Source: Tabrizicola aquatica (GTDB lineage Bacteria > Pseudomonadota > Alphaproteobacteria > Rhodobacterales > Rhodobacteraceae). From it: a stretch of 64,000 bases of DNA. Location: NCBI RefSeq assembly GCF_002900975.1, contig NZ_PJON01000001.1, forward strand, positions 310,001-374,000, read 5' to 3'. Shown piece after piece: positions 34,004 through 42,972 of this stretch (positions are counted from its first letter, which is position 1; the number at the start of each line of letters is the position of its first letter). A model generated the notes under the pieces. The model made no database searches, was not told where the DNA came from, and worked only from the letters and a program-made list of their open reading frames with translations. Position numbers and translations under genes: made by a program.

Positions 34004-34021
34004 TGTCAACATAGATTGACA
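34004..34021. promoter_or_regulatory. PpsR/CrtJ operator (bchE proximal)
   Basis: TGTCAACATAGATTGACA is an exact TGT-N12-ACA match immediately before the bchE ribosome binding site (AGGAGGG at 34026). Confidence 0.8.
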
Positions 34022-34038
34022 CATCAGGAGGGCCCGTC

Positions 34039-35706
34039 ATGCGGATCGTTTTCGTCCACCCCAACTATCACTCGGGCGGGGCAGAGATCGCGGGCAACTG
34101 GCCACCGGCCTGGGTCGCCTATCTGACCGGCTCATTGCGGGCGGCGGGGTTCGACGACATCCACTTCCTGGATGCGATGACCTACCACCTGGACCACGAC
34201 ACCCTGCGCAAACGGCTGGCCGAGCTTCAGCCCGACCTCGTGGGCGTCACCGCCATCACCCCCGCGATCTATGAGGCCGAGGCGGTCCTGAAGATTGCCC
34301 AGGAAACCGTCCCAGATGCCGTCCGCCTGCTGGGCGGCATCCACGCCACCTTCATGTACCGTCAGGTCCTGTCGGAAGCCCCCTGGGTCGATGTCATCGT
34401 GCGCGGCGAGGGCGAGGAGATCATGGTCGCCCTCGCCGAAGCCGTCCGCGACGGCCGCTGGCCCGAGGACAAGCGCAAGATCAAGGGCCTCGCCTTCCGC
34501 GACGGGGACGAGATCGTCGCGACCCAGGCCGCCTCCACGGTCAAGAACCTGGACGGGATCAAGCCCGACTGGTCGATCCTGGATTGGGACAAGTACATCT
34601 ACATCCCCCTTGGCGTGAAGGTCGCGATCCCCAACATGGCGCGCGGCTGTCCCTTCACCTGCAGCTTCTGCAGCCAGTGGAAATTCTGGCGCGACTACCG
34701 CGTGCGCGACCCCAAGAAGGTAGCGGACGAGATCGAGGATCTGGTCACCAACCACGGCATAGGCTTCTTCATCCTTGCGGACGAGGAACCCACGATCAAC
34801 AAGAAGAAATTCGTCGAGTTCTGCCAGGAGATGATCGACCGCGGCCTCAACAAACGCGTGAAATGGGGCATCAACACCCGCGTCACCGACATCTACCGCG
34901 ACCGCGATCTGCTGAAGTTCTACCGCGAGGCCGGGCTGGTCCACATCAGCCTTGGCACCGAGGCCGCGGCGCAGATGAAGCTGGACATGTTCAACAAGGA
35001 AACCACCGTCGCCCAGAACAAGGAGGCGATCCGCCTTCTGCGTGAGGCGGATATCTTCACCGAGGCGCAGTTCATCGTGGGCCTGGACAACGAGACCAAG
35101 GAGACGCTGGAAGAAACCTTCCAGATGGCCTGGGACTGGCAGCCCGACCTTGCCAACTGGGCGATGTACACCCCCTGGCCCTTCACGCCACTCTTCCAGG
35201 AAATCAAGGACCAGGTCGAGGTCTTTGACTTCTCGAAATACAACTTCGTCACCCCGATCATGAAGCCCGCCGCCCTGACGCGGGGCGAACTTCTGGACGG
35301 CGTGATGAAGAACTATCGCCGCTTCTACATGCGCAAGGCCCTGTTCCACTATCCCTGGCGCGGGACGGGGTTCCGGCGGAAATATCTGCTGGGCTGCCTC
35401 AAGGCCTTCCTCAAGGCCGGGGTCCAACGCACCTTCTATGACCTTGGAAAGGCAGGCTATTGGGGCCCGCAGACCAAGGGGAAGGTCGATTTCCACTTTG
35501 ACGAGACCCGCACGATTGCCGAGGCGCAGATGGCCGACTGGGACGCCACCGCCGAGCGCAGCCGCAAGCACAAGGAACGGCAAGAGGCGGTCCGTGCCCA
35601 GATGAAGGAACGCGCGAAGGACCGGGCCTTCCCCGAGGGCGTGCCGAACCTGGCGCCCATGGCCTGCGGCGGAGGGCGCGAGCAGATGCAGGAACCGGCC
35701 GAGTAG
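34039..35706 (+). CDS. bchE: Anaerobic Mg-protoporphyrin IX monomethyl ester cyclase (radical SAM, B12-dependent)
   Basis: A 555-residue protein. The N-terminal cobalamin-binding domain ([31 protein letters not shown]) is followed by a radical SAM core with CPFTCSFC (CxxxCxxC) near residue 205. The C-terminal part ends in a charged helix. It forms ring E using water-derived oxygen under anoxia. The promoter carries a candidate FnrL site and tandem PpsR-type sites. The stop is immediately followed by the bchJ ATG. Confidence 0.96.
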   Translation: MRIVFVHPNYHSGGAEIAGNWPPAWVAYLTGSLRAAGFDDIHFLDAMTYHLDHDTLRKRLAELQPDLVGVTAITPAIYEAEAVLKIAQETVPDAVRLLGGIHATFMYRQVLSEAPWVDVIVRGEGEEIMVALAEAVRDGRWPEDKRKIKGLAFRDGDEIVATQAASTVKNLDGIKPDWSILDWDKYIYIPLGVKVAIPNMARGCPFTCSFCSQWKFWRDYRVRDPKKVADEIEDLVTNHGIGFFILADEEPTINKKKFVEFCQEMIDRGLNKRVKWGINTRVTDIYRDRDLLKFYREAGLVHISLGTEAAAQMKLDMFNKETTVAQNKEAIRLLREADIFTEAQFIVGLDNETKETLEETFQMAWDWQPDLANWAMYTPWPFTPLFQEIKDQVEVFDFSKYNFVTPIMKPAALTRGELLDGVMKNYRRFYMRKALFHYPWRGTGFRRKYLLGCLKAFLKAGVQRTFYDLGKAGYWGPQTKGKVDFHFDETRTIAEAQMADWDATAERSRKHKERQEAVRAQMKERAKDRAFPEGVPNLAPMACGGGREQMQEPAE

Positions 35707-36285
35707 ATGGACGGCTCTGCCGCCCTTGCCGAAGCAGGCGCAAGGATCGGCCCCAATGCGATCCTGCAGCTGGTCCCGGTGCTGGACCGGCTGGAGGGCA
35801 GGGCGGCCCGCGACCGCCTGCTGGGCGCGGCAGGTGTCGCGGTGCCGCCCGCTGACGCTGGCATGTGGCCCGAAGCACAGTGCCGCGCGGCCCACCTTGC
35901 GGTCTGGCAGGGCTGTGGCGATCGTGCGGCGGCGATCCTGGCCGCGGCGGGGCAGGGCACCGCCGACTATATCCTCGCCCACCGCATCCCCGGCCCGGCC
36001 AAGGCGCTGATCCGCAGCCTGCCAGCGCCCCTTGGCGCGCGGCTCCTGACCGCTGCCATTGCGAAACACGCCTGGACCTTTGCCGGATCGGGCCGGTTCG
36101 GCATAACCTCTCGCCGCCCCCTGACCTTCGAGATCTCCGCCAACCCGCTGGCCTTTCCCGGCCACCCCTGTCCCTGGCACGCCGCCGTCTTTGCCCGGCT
36201 GTTCCAGGCGCTGGTCTGGTCCAAGGCGCGGGTCGAGGCGACCGAAACCGGGACCAGCAGCCGCTTTGCGGTCCATCCGCGCTAA
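35707..36285 (+). CDS. bchJ: Bacteriochlorophyll biosynthesis protein BchJ (V4R domain)
   Basis: A 192-residue protein starting directly after the bchE stop. The C-terminal half (ITSRRPLTFEISANPLAFPGHPCPWHAAVFARLFQAL) is the V4R/4-vinyl reductase-like domain with conserved Cys. It was first proposed as 8-vinyl reductase; later work favours a supporting or tetrapyrrole-binding role for BchJ. The start ATG has no separate Shine-Dalgarno apart from the end of bchE, so coupling is likely. Confidence 0.9.
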   Translation: MDGSAALAEAGARIGPNAILQLVPVLDRLEGRAARDRLLGAAGVAVPPADAGMWPEAQCRAAHLAVWQGCGDRAAAILAAAGQGTADYILAHRIPGPAKALIRSLPAPLGARLLTAAIAKHAWTFAGSGRFGITSRRPLTFEISANPLAFPGHPCPWHAAVFARLFQALVWSKARVEATETGTSSRFAVHPR

Positions 36286-36313
36286 GGGCATCGCTTCGGA
36301 CCCCTCCTCGTTC

Positions 36314-36356
36314 GACTTCGTCTCCTCGTCGGCACCCGGCGAGGAGTGACGAAGTC
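36314..36356 (+). terminator. Long imperfect hairpin after bchEJ
   Basis: An outer stem GACTTCGT/ACGAAGTC and an inner stem CTCCTCGTCG/CGGCGAGGAG (one T-G wobble) enclose a 5-base loop, with only a 2-base bulge between stems. No U-tract follows, so it may be an RNA-stabilising or REP-like element rather than a classic terminator. Confidence 0.55.
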
Positions 36357-36425
36357 ATCGACGAGCCTGCGCGCGGGAAGGGGGGCCGAAGCCTGCGACA
36401 ATTCTCTGCTTGCCCGACTCCCTTG

Positions 36426-36443
36426 TGTAAGGTTTAATTGACA
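36426..36443. promoter_or_regulatory. PpsR/CrtJ operator at the bchG start
   Basis: TGTAAGGTTTAATTGACA is an exact TGT-N12-ACA match ending one base before the bchG ATG. Bound PpsR would block initiation or early elongation. Confidence 0.75.
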
Positions 36444-36444
36444 C

Positions 36445-37344
36445 ATGACTGTCAGCACCGCTTACCCCGACCGCACCCTTCCCGAACCGCGCGCCATGCT
36501 GCGGCTGATCAAGCCGATCACCTGGTTCCCGCCGGTCTGGGCCTTCCTGTGCGGGGCCGTCTCCTCGGGCATCCCGATGCTGGAGAACTGGGCGCTGGTC
36601 CTTCTCGGCATGGTCCTGGCCGGCCCCATCGTCTGCGGGATGAGCCAGGCCGCCAATGACTGGTGTGACCGGCATGTCGATGCGGTCAACGAACCCGACC
36701 GCCCGATCCCCTCGGGCCGCATTCCGGGCCGCTGGGGCTTGTGGATCGCATTGGCCATGACCGCGCTGTCCCTGGCCGTGGGCTGGCTGCTTGGTCCTTG
36801 GGGCTTTGCCGCGACCGTCGTCGGGGTCATCGCCGCCTGGGCCTACAGCGCCGAGCCGGTGCGCCTGAAACGCTCGGGCTGGTGGGGGCCGGGCCTTGTG
36901 GGCCTGTCCTATGAGGGCCTGCCCTGGTTCACCGGTGCGGCCGTCCTGCTGGGCACCGCGCCCCGGTTCGAGGTCGTGGTGATGGCCGTCCTTTACGCCC
37001 TTGGCGCGCACGGGATCATGACGCTGAACGATTTCAAGGCCTTGGAAGGCGACCGCCAGCACGGCGTCCGCTCGCTGCCCGTCGTCTTGGGCCCCGAGGT
37101 TGCGGCCAAGATCGCCTGCACGGTGATGGGCCTGGCGCAGGCGCTGGTCATCGCCTTCCTGCTGGTCCTGGTCCAGCCCTGGCACGCGCTGGCGGTGACT
37201 GTGCTTTTGGTCGCGCAGATCGCGGCCATGCGCGTCCTCTTCCGTGACCCCAAGGGCAAGGCGCCCTGGTACAACGGGACAGGCGTGGTCCTGTACGTTG
37301 CCGGCATGATGGTCACCGCCTTCGCCCTGCGGGGGCTGGCGTGA
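36445..37344 (+). CDS. bchG: Bacteriochlorophyll synthase (esterifying)
   Basis: A 299-residue UbiA-family prenyltransferase with about eight membrane spans. The first Asp-rich motif is NDWCDRHVDAVNEPDRPIPSGR; the second is NDFKALEGDRQHGVRSLP. It attaches geranylgeranyl (or phytyl) to bacteriochlorophyllide. A PpsR site touches the start. Its stop overlaps the next ATG (ATGA). Confidence 0.96.
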   Translation: MTVSTAYPDRTLPEPRAMLRLIKPITWFPPVWAFLCGAVSSGIPMLENWALVLLGMVLAGPIVCGMSQAANDWCDRHVDAVNEPDRPIPSGRIPGRWGLWIALAMTALSLAVGWLLGPWGFAATVVGVIAAWAYSAEPVRLKRSGWWGPGLVGLSYEGLPWFTGAAVLLGTAPRFEVVVMAVLYALGAHGIMTLNDFKALEGDRQHGVRSLPVVLGPEVAAKIACTVMGLAQALVIAFLLVLVQPWHALAVTVLLVAQIAAMRVLFRDPKGKAPWYNGTGVVLYVAGMMVTAFALRGLA

Positions 37345-38624
37345 CGCTCTCCTGGACCCAGATCGCGCGGCTGGGGCTGGTGCAACTGTGCCTGGGCGCG
37401 GTGGTGGTGCTGACCACCTCCACCCTCAACCGGCTGATGTCGGTGGAGCTTGCGCTGCCGGCCATGCTGTCGGGCGGGCTGGTGGCGCTGCATTCCTTTG
37501 TCCAGATCTCGCGGCCCAGCTGGGGCTTCTGGTCGGACGCGCAGGGCAACCGGACGCGGTTCATCATCGGCGGGATGGGGGTCTTGTCCTTTGGTGCGGC
37601 GCTGGCCTCGCTGATGGTGGCATTGGGGGCGGCGGGGCAGGGTTGGGGGCTGGCGGTCTCGGTCCTGGCCTATGTCCTGATCGGCCTTGGCGCGGGGGCC
37701 TCGGGCACCTCGCTTCTGGCCCTCCTCGCCTCGGGCTGCGCCCCGCAGCGCCGGGCGGCGGCGGCGACGATCACCTGGCTGATGATGATCTTCGGCATCG
37801 CCGTCACCTCTGGCGTGATCGGCGCGCTTCTGGACCCCTACAGCGGCCAGCGCCTGATGGTCATCGTGGCCGTCGTCACCCTGGGTGCCGTCGGCCTGAC
37901 CGCCGCTGCCGTCCATGGGATCGAGGCCAGGGTCATCCCCGCCCGCCTGCCCGAGGACACCCCCCTGCGCCAGGGCCTGGCCGAGGTCTGGTCCGAACCC
38001 CGCACCCGCACCTTCACGCTGTTCATCTTCCTGTCGATGACCGCCTTCTTCCTGCAGGAACTGATCCTGGAGCCCTATGCCGGCCTGGTCTTTGCCTTTA
38101 CCCCCGGCCAGTCCACCAGCCTGTCGGGCGCGCAGCATGGCGGGATGTTCGTCGGCATGCTGGCCGTCGGCATCGCGGTCTCGGGCCTGCGGCTGGGGAC
38201 GCTGAAACTCTGGGTCACGGCCGGATGCCTGGGCTCGGCCCTCTCGCTGGCGGCCATCGCGGCGCTTGGCCAGACCCAGCTTGGCCTGCTGACCCCGGCC
38301 GTCACCGTGCTGGGCGTCTTCAACGGCATGTTCGCCATCGCCTCGATCGGGGCGATGATGCAACTGGCCGGGCAGGGCCGCTCGGGGCGCGAGGGCACGC
38401 GCATGGGCGTCTGGGGTGCCTCCCAAGCCATCGCGCAAGGCCTTGGCGGCTTTGCGGGGGCGGCCCTGGTCGATCTTCTGCGTTTGTCCGGCGACACCGC
38501 CGATGCCTTCGGCCTGGTCTTCGCACTGGAAGCCGGGCTTTTCCTTGCTGCCGGCCTGATGGCCTGGCGGATCATCGACGGCGGGCGCTTGCGCCCCGCT
38601 GCCAGCCTTGTTCCAGGAGAATGA
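37341..38624 (+). CDS. PucC/LhaA-family (BCD) membrane protein between bchG and bchP
   Basis: A 427-residue, 12-helix protein homologous to LhaA. Its loop FVQISRPSWGFWSDAQGNRTRFI and FFLQELILEPYAGLVF segment align with the PucC family. The gene corresponds to the conserved bchG-linked ORF (orf428 or bch2 in Rhodobacter), proposed to move bacteriochlorophyll or support light-harvesting assembly. The stop overlaps the bchP start region. Confidence 0.9.
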   Translation: MTLSWTQIARLGLVQLCLGAVVVLTTSTLNRLMSVELALPAMLSGGLVALHSFVQISRPSWGFWSDAQGNRTRFIIGGMGVLSFGAALASLMVALGAAGQGWGLAVSVLAYVLIGLGAGASGTSLLALLASGCAPQRRAAAATITWLMMIFGIAVTSGVIGALLDPYSGQRLMVIVAVVTLGAVGLTAAAVHGIEARVIPARLPEDTPLRQGLAEVWSEPRTRTFTLFIFLSMTAFFLQELILEPYAGLVFAFTPGQSTSLSGAQHGGMFVGMLAVGIAVSGLRLGTLKLWVTAGCLGSALSLAAIAALGQTQLGLLTPAVTVLGVFNGMFAIASIGAMMQLAGQGRSGREGTRMGVWGASQAIAQGLGGFAGAALVDLLRLSGDTADAFGLVFALEAGLFLAAGLMAWRIIDGGRLRPAASLVPGE

Positions 38625-38626
38625 CC

Positions 38627-39808
38627 ATGACCTACGACGTCTTCATCGTGGGCGGCGGCCCCTCTGGAGCGACCGCCGCCGAGGATCTGGCCCGCGCCGG
38701 CAAACGCGTGGCGATGCTGGACCGCGCGGGGCGGATCAAGCCCTGCGGCGGCGCGATCCCGCCCCGCGCGATCCGCGATTTCGCCATCCCGGACGAGCAG
38801 ATCGTCGCCAAGGTCGACGTGGCGCGCATGATCTCGCCCACCGGCCGCTCGGTCGACATCCATATCGAGAACGGCTTCGTCGGCATGGTCGACCGTGAGC
38901 ATTTCGACGAATTCCTGCGCGCCCGCGCTGCAAGTGCCGGGGCCGAGCGGCTGACCGGCACCTACTTGCGGATTGAGAGGGACGCCGCCGGCACCCATGT
39001 CGTCTGGCGCGACAAGGCCAGCGGGCAGGAACGGCGCAGCCTGACCAAGTATATCATCGGCGCGGACGGCGCGCGGTCCGTCGTCGCGCGGGATGAGGTC
39101 CCGGGCGGGGACACGATTCCTTACGTCATCGCCTATCACGAGATCATCAAGGCCCCGCCCGCCAACAAGGATTATGATCCCAAGCGGTGCGACGTGATCT
39201 ATGACGGCCGCATTTCCCCCGATTTCTACGGCTGGGTCTTTCCGCATGGCACGCAGGCCAGCGTCGGCATGGGCACCGGCAAGGAGGGGGTGGACCTCAA
39301 GCAGGCGACCGCCGATCTGCGCGCCGCCTCGGGCCTGACCGACTGCGAGACGATCCGCAAGGAGGGCGCGCCGATCCCGCTGAAGCCGCTGGATCGTTGG
39401 GACAATGGCCGGGACGTGGTGCTGGCGGGCGATGCGGCCGGGGTGGTCGCGCCCAGTTCGGGCGAGGGGATCTACTACGCCATGCTGGGGGGCCGGGTGG
39501 CCGCGACGGCGGCGCAGGCGGCGCTGGCCTCGGGCCAGGCGAAGGACCTGAAACTGGCGCGCAAGCTGTTCATGCGCGACAACAAGACCGTGTTCAAGGT
39601 CTTGCGGTCGATGCAGGACGCCTACTACAAGTCCGACGACCGGCGCGAACGGTTCGTAAGCCTGTGCCACGACCGCGATGTCCAGCGCCTGACCTTCGAG
39701 GCCTACATGAACAAGAAACTGGTCGCCGCGCGGCCGCTTGCGCATCTGAAGATCGGCGTGAAGAACGTGGCGCACCTTCTGGGCCTTGTTAAGCCCGGCT
39801 GGGTCTGA
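38627..39808 (+). CDS. bchP: Geranylgeranyl (bacterio)chlorophyll reductase
   Basis: A 393-residue FAD-dependent reductase. The N-terminal dinucleotide motif is VFIVGGGPSGATAAEDLARAGK; RIKPCGGAIPPRAIRDF and the FAD motif DVVLAGDAAGVVAPSSGEGI follow. It saturates three double bonds of the geranylgeranyl tail to phytyl. ATG 38627 has AGGAG at 7 bases; ATG 38621, two codons upstream, lies too close to it. Confidence 0.96.
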   Translation: MTYDVFIVGGGPSGATAAEDLARAGKRVAMLDRAGRIKPCGGAIPPRAIRDFAIPDEQIVAKVDVARMISPTGRSVDIHIENGFVGMVDREHFDEFLRARAASAGAERLTGTYLRIERDAAGTHVVWRDKASGQERRSLTKYIIGADGARSVVARDEVPGGDTIPYVIAYHEIIKAPPANKDYDPKRCDVIYDGRISPDFYGWVFPHGTQASVGMGTGKEGVDLKQATADLRAASGLTDCETIRKEGAPIPLKPLDRWDNGRDVVLAGDAAGVVAPSSGEGIYYAMLGGRVAATAAQAALASGQAKDLKLARKLFMRDNKTVFKVLRSMQDAYYKSDDRRERFVSLCHDRDVQRLTFEAYMNKKLVAARPLAHLKIGVKNVAHLLGLVKPGWV

Positions 39809-39812
39809 CGCG

Positions 39813-40361
39813 ATGGACGGCGGCATGGAAGAACTGATCCCGGCCTGGGTCGACGGGCGCCTGACGCCCGTGGGCAAGCTGGAGGTGCATCAGCGCGGGC
39901 TGCGGCACAAGGCGGTGTCGGTCTTCGTGCTGGAAGGCCCGCGCGTCCTGATCCAGAAGCGCGCGGCGGGCAAGTATCACACGCCGGGCCTTTGGGCGAA
40001 CACCTGCTGCACCCATCCGCGCTGGGATGAGGAAGCCGCAACCTGCGCCGTGCGCCGCTTGCGGGAAGAGTTGGGGATCACCGGCCTTTACCCCGCCTAT
40101 TCCGGCCGCGTCGAATACCGCGCCGAGGTTGGCCGCGACCTGATCGAGCATGAGCTGGTCGACATCTTCGTCGCCGAAGCCGCGCCGGGCCAGACCGTGG
40201 CCCCGAACCCCTCGGAGGTTGAAGAGGTGCGCTGGGTCGATCTTTACGACCTGAAGGCCGAGGTCCTGCGCGACCCCGACCGCTTTACCCCCTGGCTGCG
40301 GATCTACCTGACCGAGCATCTGGACCGGATCTTCGGCGCGTCGCTATCGGGCGTTCGGTAG
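39813..40361 (+). CDS. idi: Isopentenyl-diphosphate delta-isomerase type I
   Basis: A 182-residue Nudix-fold enzyme with active-site Cys in ANTCCTHPRW, metal/acid Glu cluster in HELVDIFVAE and RRLREELGI. It interconverts IPP and DMAPP, supplying geranylgeranyl for bacteriochlorophyll and carotenoids. A downstream in-frame ATG at 39825 is an alternative start. It is the last gene of the bchG-bchP operon, facing bchO. Confidence 0.94.
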   Translation: MDGGMEELIPAWVDGRLTPVGKLEVHQRGLRHKAVSVFVLEGPRVLIQKRAAGKYHTPGLWANTCCTHPRWDEEAATCAVRRLREELGITGLYPAYSGRVEYRAEVGRDLIEHELVDIFVAEAAPGQTVAPNPSEVEEVRWVDLYDLKAEVLRDPDRFTPWLRIYLTEHLDRIFGASLSGVR

Positions 40362-40370
40362 GGTGATCTG

Positions 40371-40419
40371 CAAAATCCTTAAGCAAGGATTTTGACAAAT
40401 TTCTTACGGAAGAAATTTG
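40371..40419. repeat. Two tandem perfect hairpins between idi and bchO
   Basis: The first is CAAAATCCTT, AAGC, AAGGATTTTG (40371-40394). The second is CAAATTTCTT, ACGG, AAGAAATTTG (40396-40419). Both have 10-bp perfect stems with 4-base loops. They sit between convergent genes, so they could act as a bidirectional terminator, and they are AT-rich against a GC-rich background. Confidence 0.7.
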
Positions 40420-40437
40420 GGTCGATGGTGCCGCGGT

Positions 40438-41280
40438 TCAGCCTGGAAGCCAGGCCTGCATCGCCTGCAGGATGGCCCCTGCATCCTCTTCATGCGCCAG
40501 ATGGCCCAGGCCGGGCAGGTCCACCACCTCGGCCCGTGGCAGCATCCGCGCGGCGTCATGGCTGATCTTCGGCGGCACCACCCGGTCGCCCGCAGTGGCG
40601 ATCAGCGTTGCCGGCACCGTCAGCCCCGCTGCCCCCGCCATCAGCCGGTCCACCCGCCAGGCCGCCATCATCCCCAGCGTCCCGTCCACATGCGCCGCCC
40701 GGCGCACCAGCGTCACGTATTGCCCGATCCCCGCCGCATCCAGATGCGAGCCGGTTCCCTCGATCAGCTGGCGCACCTTCTGCGGATTGCCCCACAAGCG
40801 GCTGACGACCGAGGGCACGAAGGGTGTCGCCGCCAGCGCCCGGGCCAGCAGCGGAAACAGGAATCCCGCCGCGCCGTCGAACACCCCAAGGGCGGCGTTG
40901 ATGCCGATGACCCGGGTCAAAGGCATCAATGTCGAAAGCTGCAAGGCCAGCGGCGCGCCTGCCGAATGACCGATCACCAGCCGCGGCTGCCACCCCGCCG
41001 CCACGCAAAGGTCGGCCAGATCCTCGGCCATCGGCGCGATTCCGAACCGCCCGCGCGTGCCTGGCCGGGTGAAGCCCTGGCCCGGCAGGTCCGGCACCAG
41101 GCAGCGAAACCCCTCCAGCGCCGGGATCAGATGCCGGAACGAATGGCCCGAGGCCCCGGCCCCATGCAGCAGCAGCACCTCTGGCCCGGTCCCATGCTCG
41201 ACCACCCACCAGTCATGGCGGGCGCGGATGCGGCGGGCAGACCCGCGCAGCGGCCAGTCGTGGGGGGGATCGTCCTGCAT
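40438..41280 (-). CDS. bchO: Alpha/beta hydrolase BchO, associated with Mg-chelatase
   Basis: A 280-residue alpha/beta-hydrolase: VLLLHGAGASGHSF oxyanion region, nucleophile elbow VIGHSAGAPLALQL, and late His in GLGHLAHEEDAG. It is located just after bchD as in Rhodobacter. BchO is proposed to support Mg-protoporphyrin formation, but its substrate is not established. The start lies 9 bases beyond the bchD stop. Confidence 0.92.
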   Translation of the reverse strand: MQDDPPHDWPLRGSARRIRARHDWWVVEHGTGPEVLLLHGAGASGHSFRHLIPALEGFRCLVPDLPGQGFTRPGTRGRFGIAPMAEDLADLCVAAGWQPRLVIGHSAGAPLALQLSTLMPLTRVIGINAALGVFDGAAGFLFPLLARALAATPFVPSVVSRLWGNPQKVRQLIEGTGSHLDAAGIGQYVTLVRRAAHVDGTLGMMAAWRVDRLMAGAAGLTVPATLIATAGDRVVPPKISHDAARMLPRAEVVDLPGLGHLAHEEDAGAILQAMQAWLPG

Positions 41281-41289
41281 CCGCGAACC

Positions 41290-42972
41290 CTAGGCCAGCG
41301 CCGCCTCAAGCGCCAGCGACAGGCGCGCGGCATCGGCACGGGGCAGCGCAAGATAGGTCGCACCCATCCCGGCGGCGAGGACCCTGAGCCCGTCCTGCGG
41401 GCGGGCGGCGGTGTCGATCACCACGGCGGGGAAGCCTTGGGCGCGCAAGCTGCGCGCGGCCTGCGCAGCCTCGACCTCGGCCCTTGCGCGGCCCGGCGTG
41501 CCGTCCAGCGCGATGTTCGCCCGCCCGTCCGTCAGCAGCGCCACGACCGGCGACAACCCGCGCCCCCGCGCGCGCAGCGCCACCGCCTCGGCCAGTTGCA
41601 GGGCCCCCGCCAAGGGCGTCCCCCCACCCCCCGGCACCCCCGCCAGCCGCCGCTTCACCTGCACCAGCGAGCGGGTCGGCGGCAGAACCAACTCTGCCTG
41701 CGGCCCGCGAAACACGATCAGCGCCACATGGTCACGCCGGGCATAGGCGCGGGCCAGCAGCAGTTCCACCGCGCCCTTCGCCTCGCCAAACCGCGCCAGC
41801 GCCGAGGAGCCCGAGGCATCGACGGCAAAGACCAGCAGCCGGTCGGATTTCTCTTCCTGCCGCTTGATCCGCAGATCGCCGGGCCGCAGGTGCAACAGCC
41901 GCTCGGGCGCGCTTTGCCGGCGCAGCGCCTGCCAGGGGACGGCGGCGCGCAAGGTGGCGACCAGGTCCAGCCGCTTTTCGGCCGAGGGGCGGCCGGGCCG
42001 GGCGGGCAGGGGGCGGCCCCGGCGGTTGCCGGCCCGCACTTCGCCCGATCCGGTCGCGCCCTTGGCGGTGCGGGCAGCGCGGGCGGCGGCGAGGTGATCC
42101 AGCAGGTCGGCGGGCAGGGCGGCGCGCACCGCCTCGACGATCAGGTCGTCGGGCGGGGTCAGCCCCTCTTGCGGCTGGGTCTGCGCCTGCGGTTCAGGCG
42201 CGGGGGGCGGCGGCGGGGCCTCGGCCTGCGGCAGACGGGTCGCGCGATGGGCAAAGACCAGTTCGGCCGCCGTCGCCAGATCCTCGCGCCGCACGCCCCG
42301 GTGGCCGCGCAGCGCGGCAAGGGCACGCGCCGCGCGCAGGGCCGAAAGGACCGCGCGGGGGCTGTCGATCCCCAGGGCAACCGCAATCCGGGTCAGCGTC
42401 CCGGCCGCCTTGGCCGAAGGGCGCAACAGGGGCAGCGCCGCCCGGGCGTGGGCCAGCGCCTGCGGGTCCAGGACCGGCAGCCCCAGCGGCAGTTCGTCCA
42501 GCGCCAGGAACAGCCCCAGCCGGTCGGACAGCGCAGCCGGCAGTCCCTCGCCGGCTTCGGCCGCCTCATCCAGAGCGACCAGGCAATGCCGGGGCGAGTC
42601 CAGCGCCTGCGCCAGCCGCGCGGCCATTCCGGCGGGGCAGCGTTCGGCCATGGTCAGGACCAGCGCCGAAGGCTGGGCCAGAAGCCCGGGCGTGCGGACC
42701 GGGCGGCCGGTCGCCAGCGTCGCCGACAGGTCCAGCCCGCCATAAAGCGCCTCATCCGTCAGCCCGGGATGCAGCCGCCGGTGCGGCAGGGGCAGGTGCG
42801 GCAGGGCGGCCAGCACCGCATCGCGCGCGGGGCCGACCCGGGCGCGCAGCCACAGCCCGCCCAAACCTGCCGGGTCCACCGCCAGCACCGACAGGACCAG
42901 CGTCACCCGATCCCAGCCGTCTGAGGGGGCGAGAAGGTCCGGGTCGAAGGGCTGGGGCGAGAGATCAGTCAG
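41290..42972 (-). CDS. bchD: Magnesium chelatase subunit D (probable CTG start)
   Basis: The protein has an inactive AAA-like N-terminal part, a Pro/Gln-rich linker (PPPPPAPEPQAQTQPQ) and a C-terminal von Willebrand A domain with MIDAS motif VFAVDASGSSALARF and LTDGRANI. The first standard start is GTG at 42906 (538 residues). The frame stays open and conserved-looking upstream (SPQPFDPDLLAPSDGWDRV). CTG at 42972 overlaps the bchI stop as CTGA with GGAGG 7 bases upstream, giving 560 residues. I favour CTG; the GTG start has no good ribosome site. It works with BchI as the ATPase motor for BchH. Confidence 0.93.
   Translation of the reverse strand: MTDLSPQPFDPDLLAPSDGWDRVTLVLSVLAVDPAGLGGLWLRARVGPARDAVLAALPHLPLPHRRLHPGLTDEALYGGLDLSATLATGRPVRTPGLLAQPSALVLTMAERCPAGMAARLAQALDSPRHCLVALDEAAEAGEGLPAALSDRLGLFLALDELPLGLPVLDPQALAHARAALPLLRPSAKAAGTLTRIAVALGIDSPRAVLSALRAARALAALRGHRGVRREDLATAAELVFAHRATRLPQAEAPPPPPAPEPQAQTQPQEGLTPPDDLIVEAVRAALPADLLDHLAAARAARTAKGATGSGEVRAGNRRGRPLPARPGRPSAEKRLDLVATLRAAVPWQALRRQSAPERLLHLRPGDLRIKRQEEKSDRLLVFAVDASGSSALARFGEAKGAVELLLARAYARRDHVALIVFRGPQAELVLPPTRSLVQVKRRLAGVPGGGGTPLAGALQLAEAVALRARGRGLSPVVALLTDGRANIALDGTPGRARAEVEAAQAARSLRAQGFPAVVIDTAARPQDGLRVLAAGMGATYLALPRADAARLSLALEAALA

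Noticed and set aside
34026-34032. Possible cobalamin riboswitch before bchE, a B12-dependent enzyme
   Set aside because: The leader between the PpsR site and the start codon is under 20 bases, too short for a riboswitch, and no B12-box was seen.
40417-42924. An 835-codon plus-strand open frame opposite bchO and bchD
   Set aside because: Shadow of high-GC genes, extremely rich in Gln, Arg, His and Pro; no ribosome site or family resemblance.
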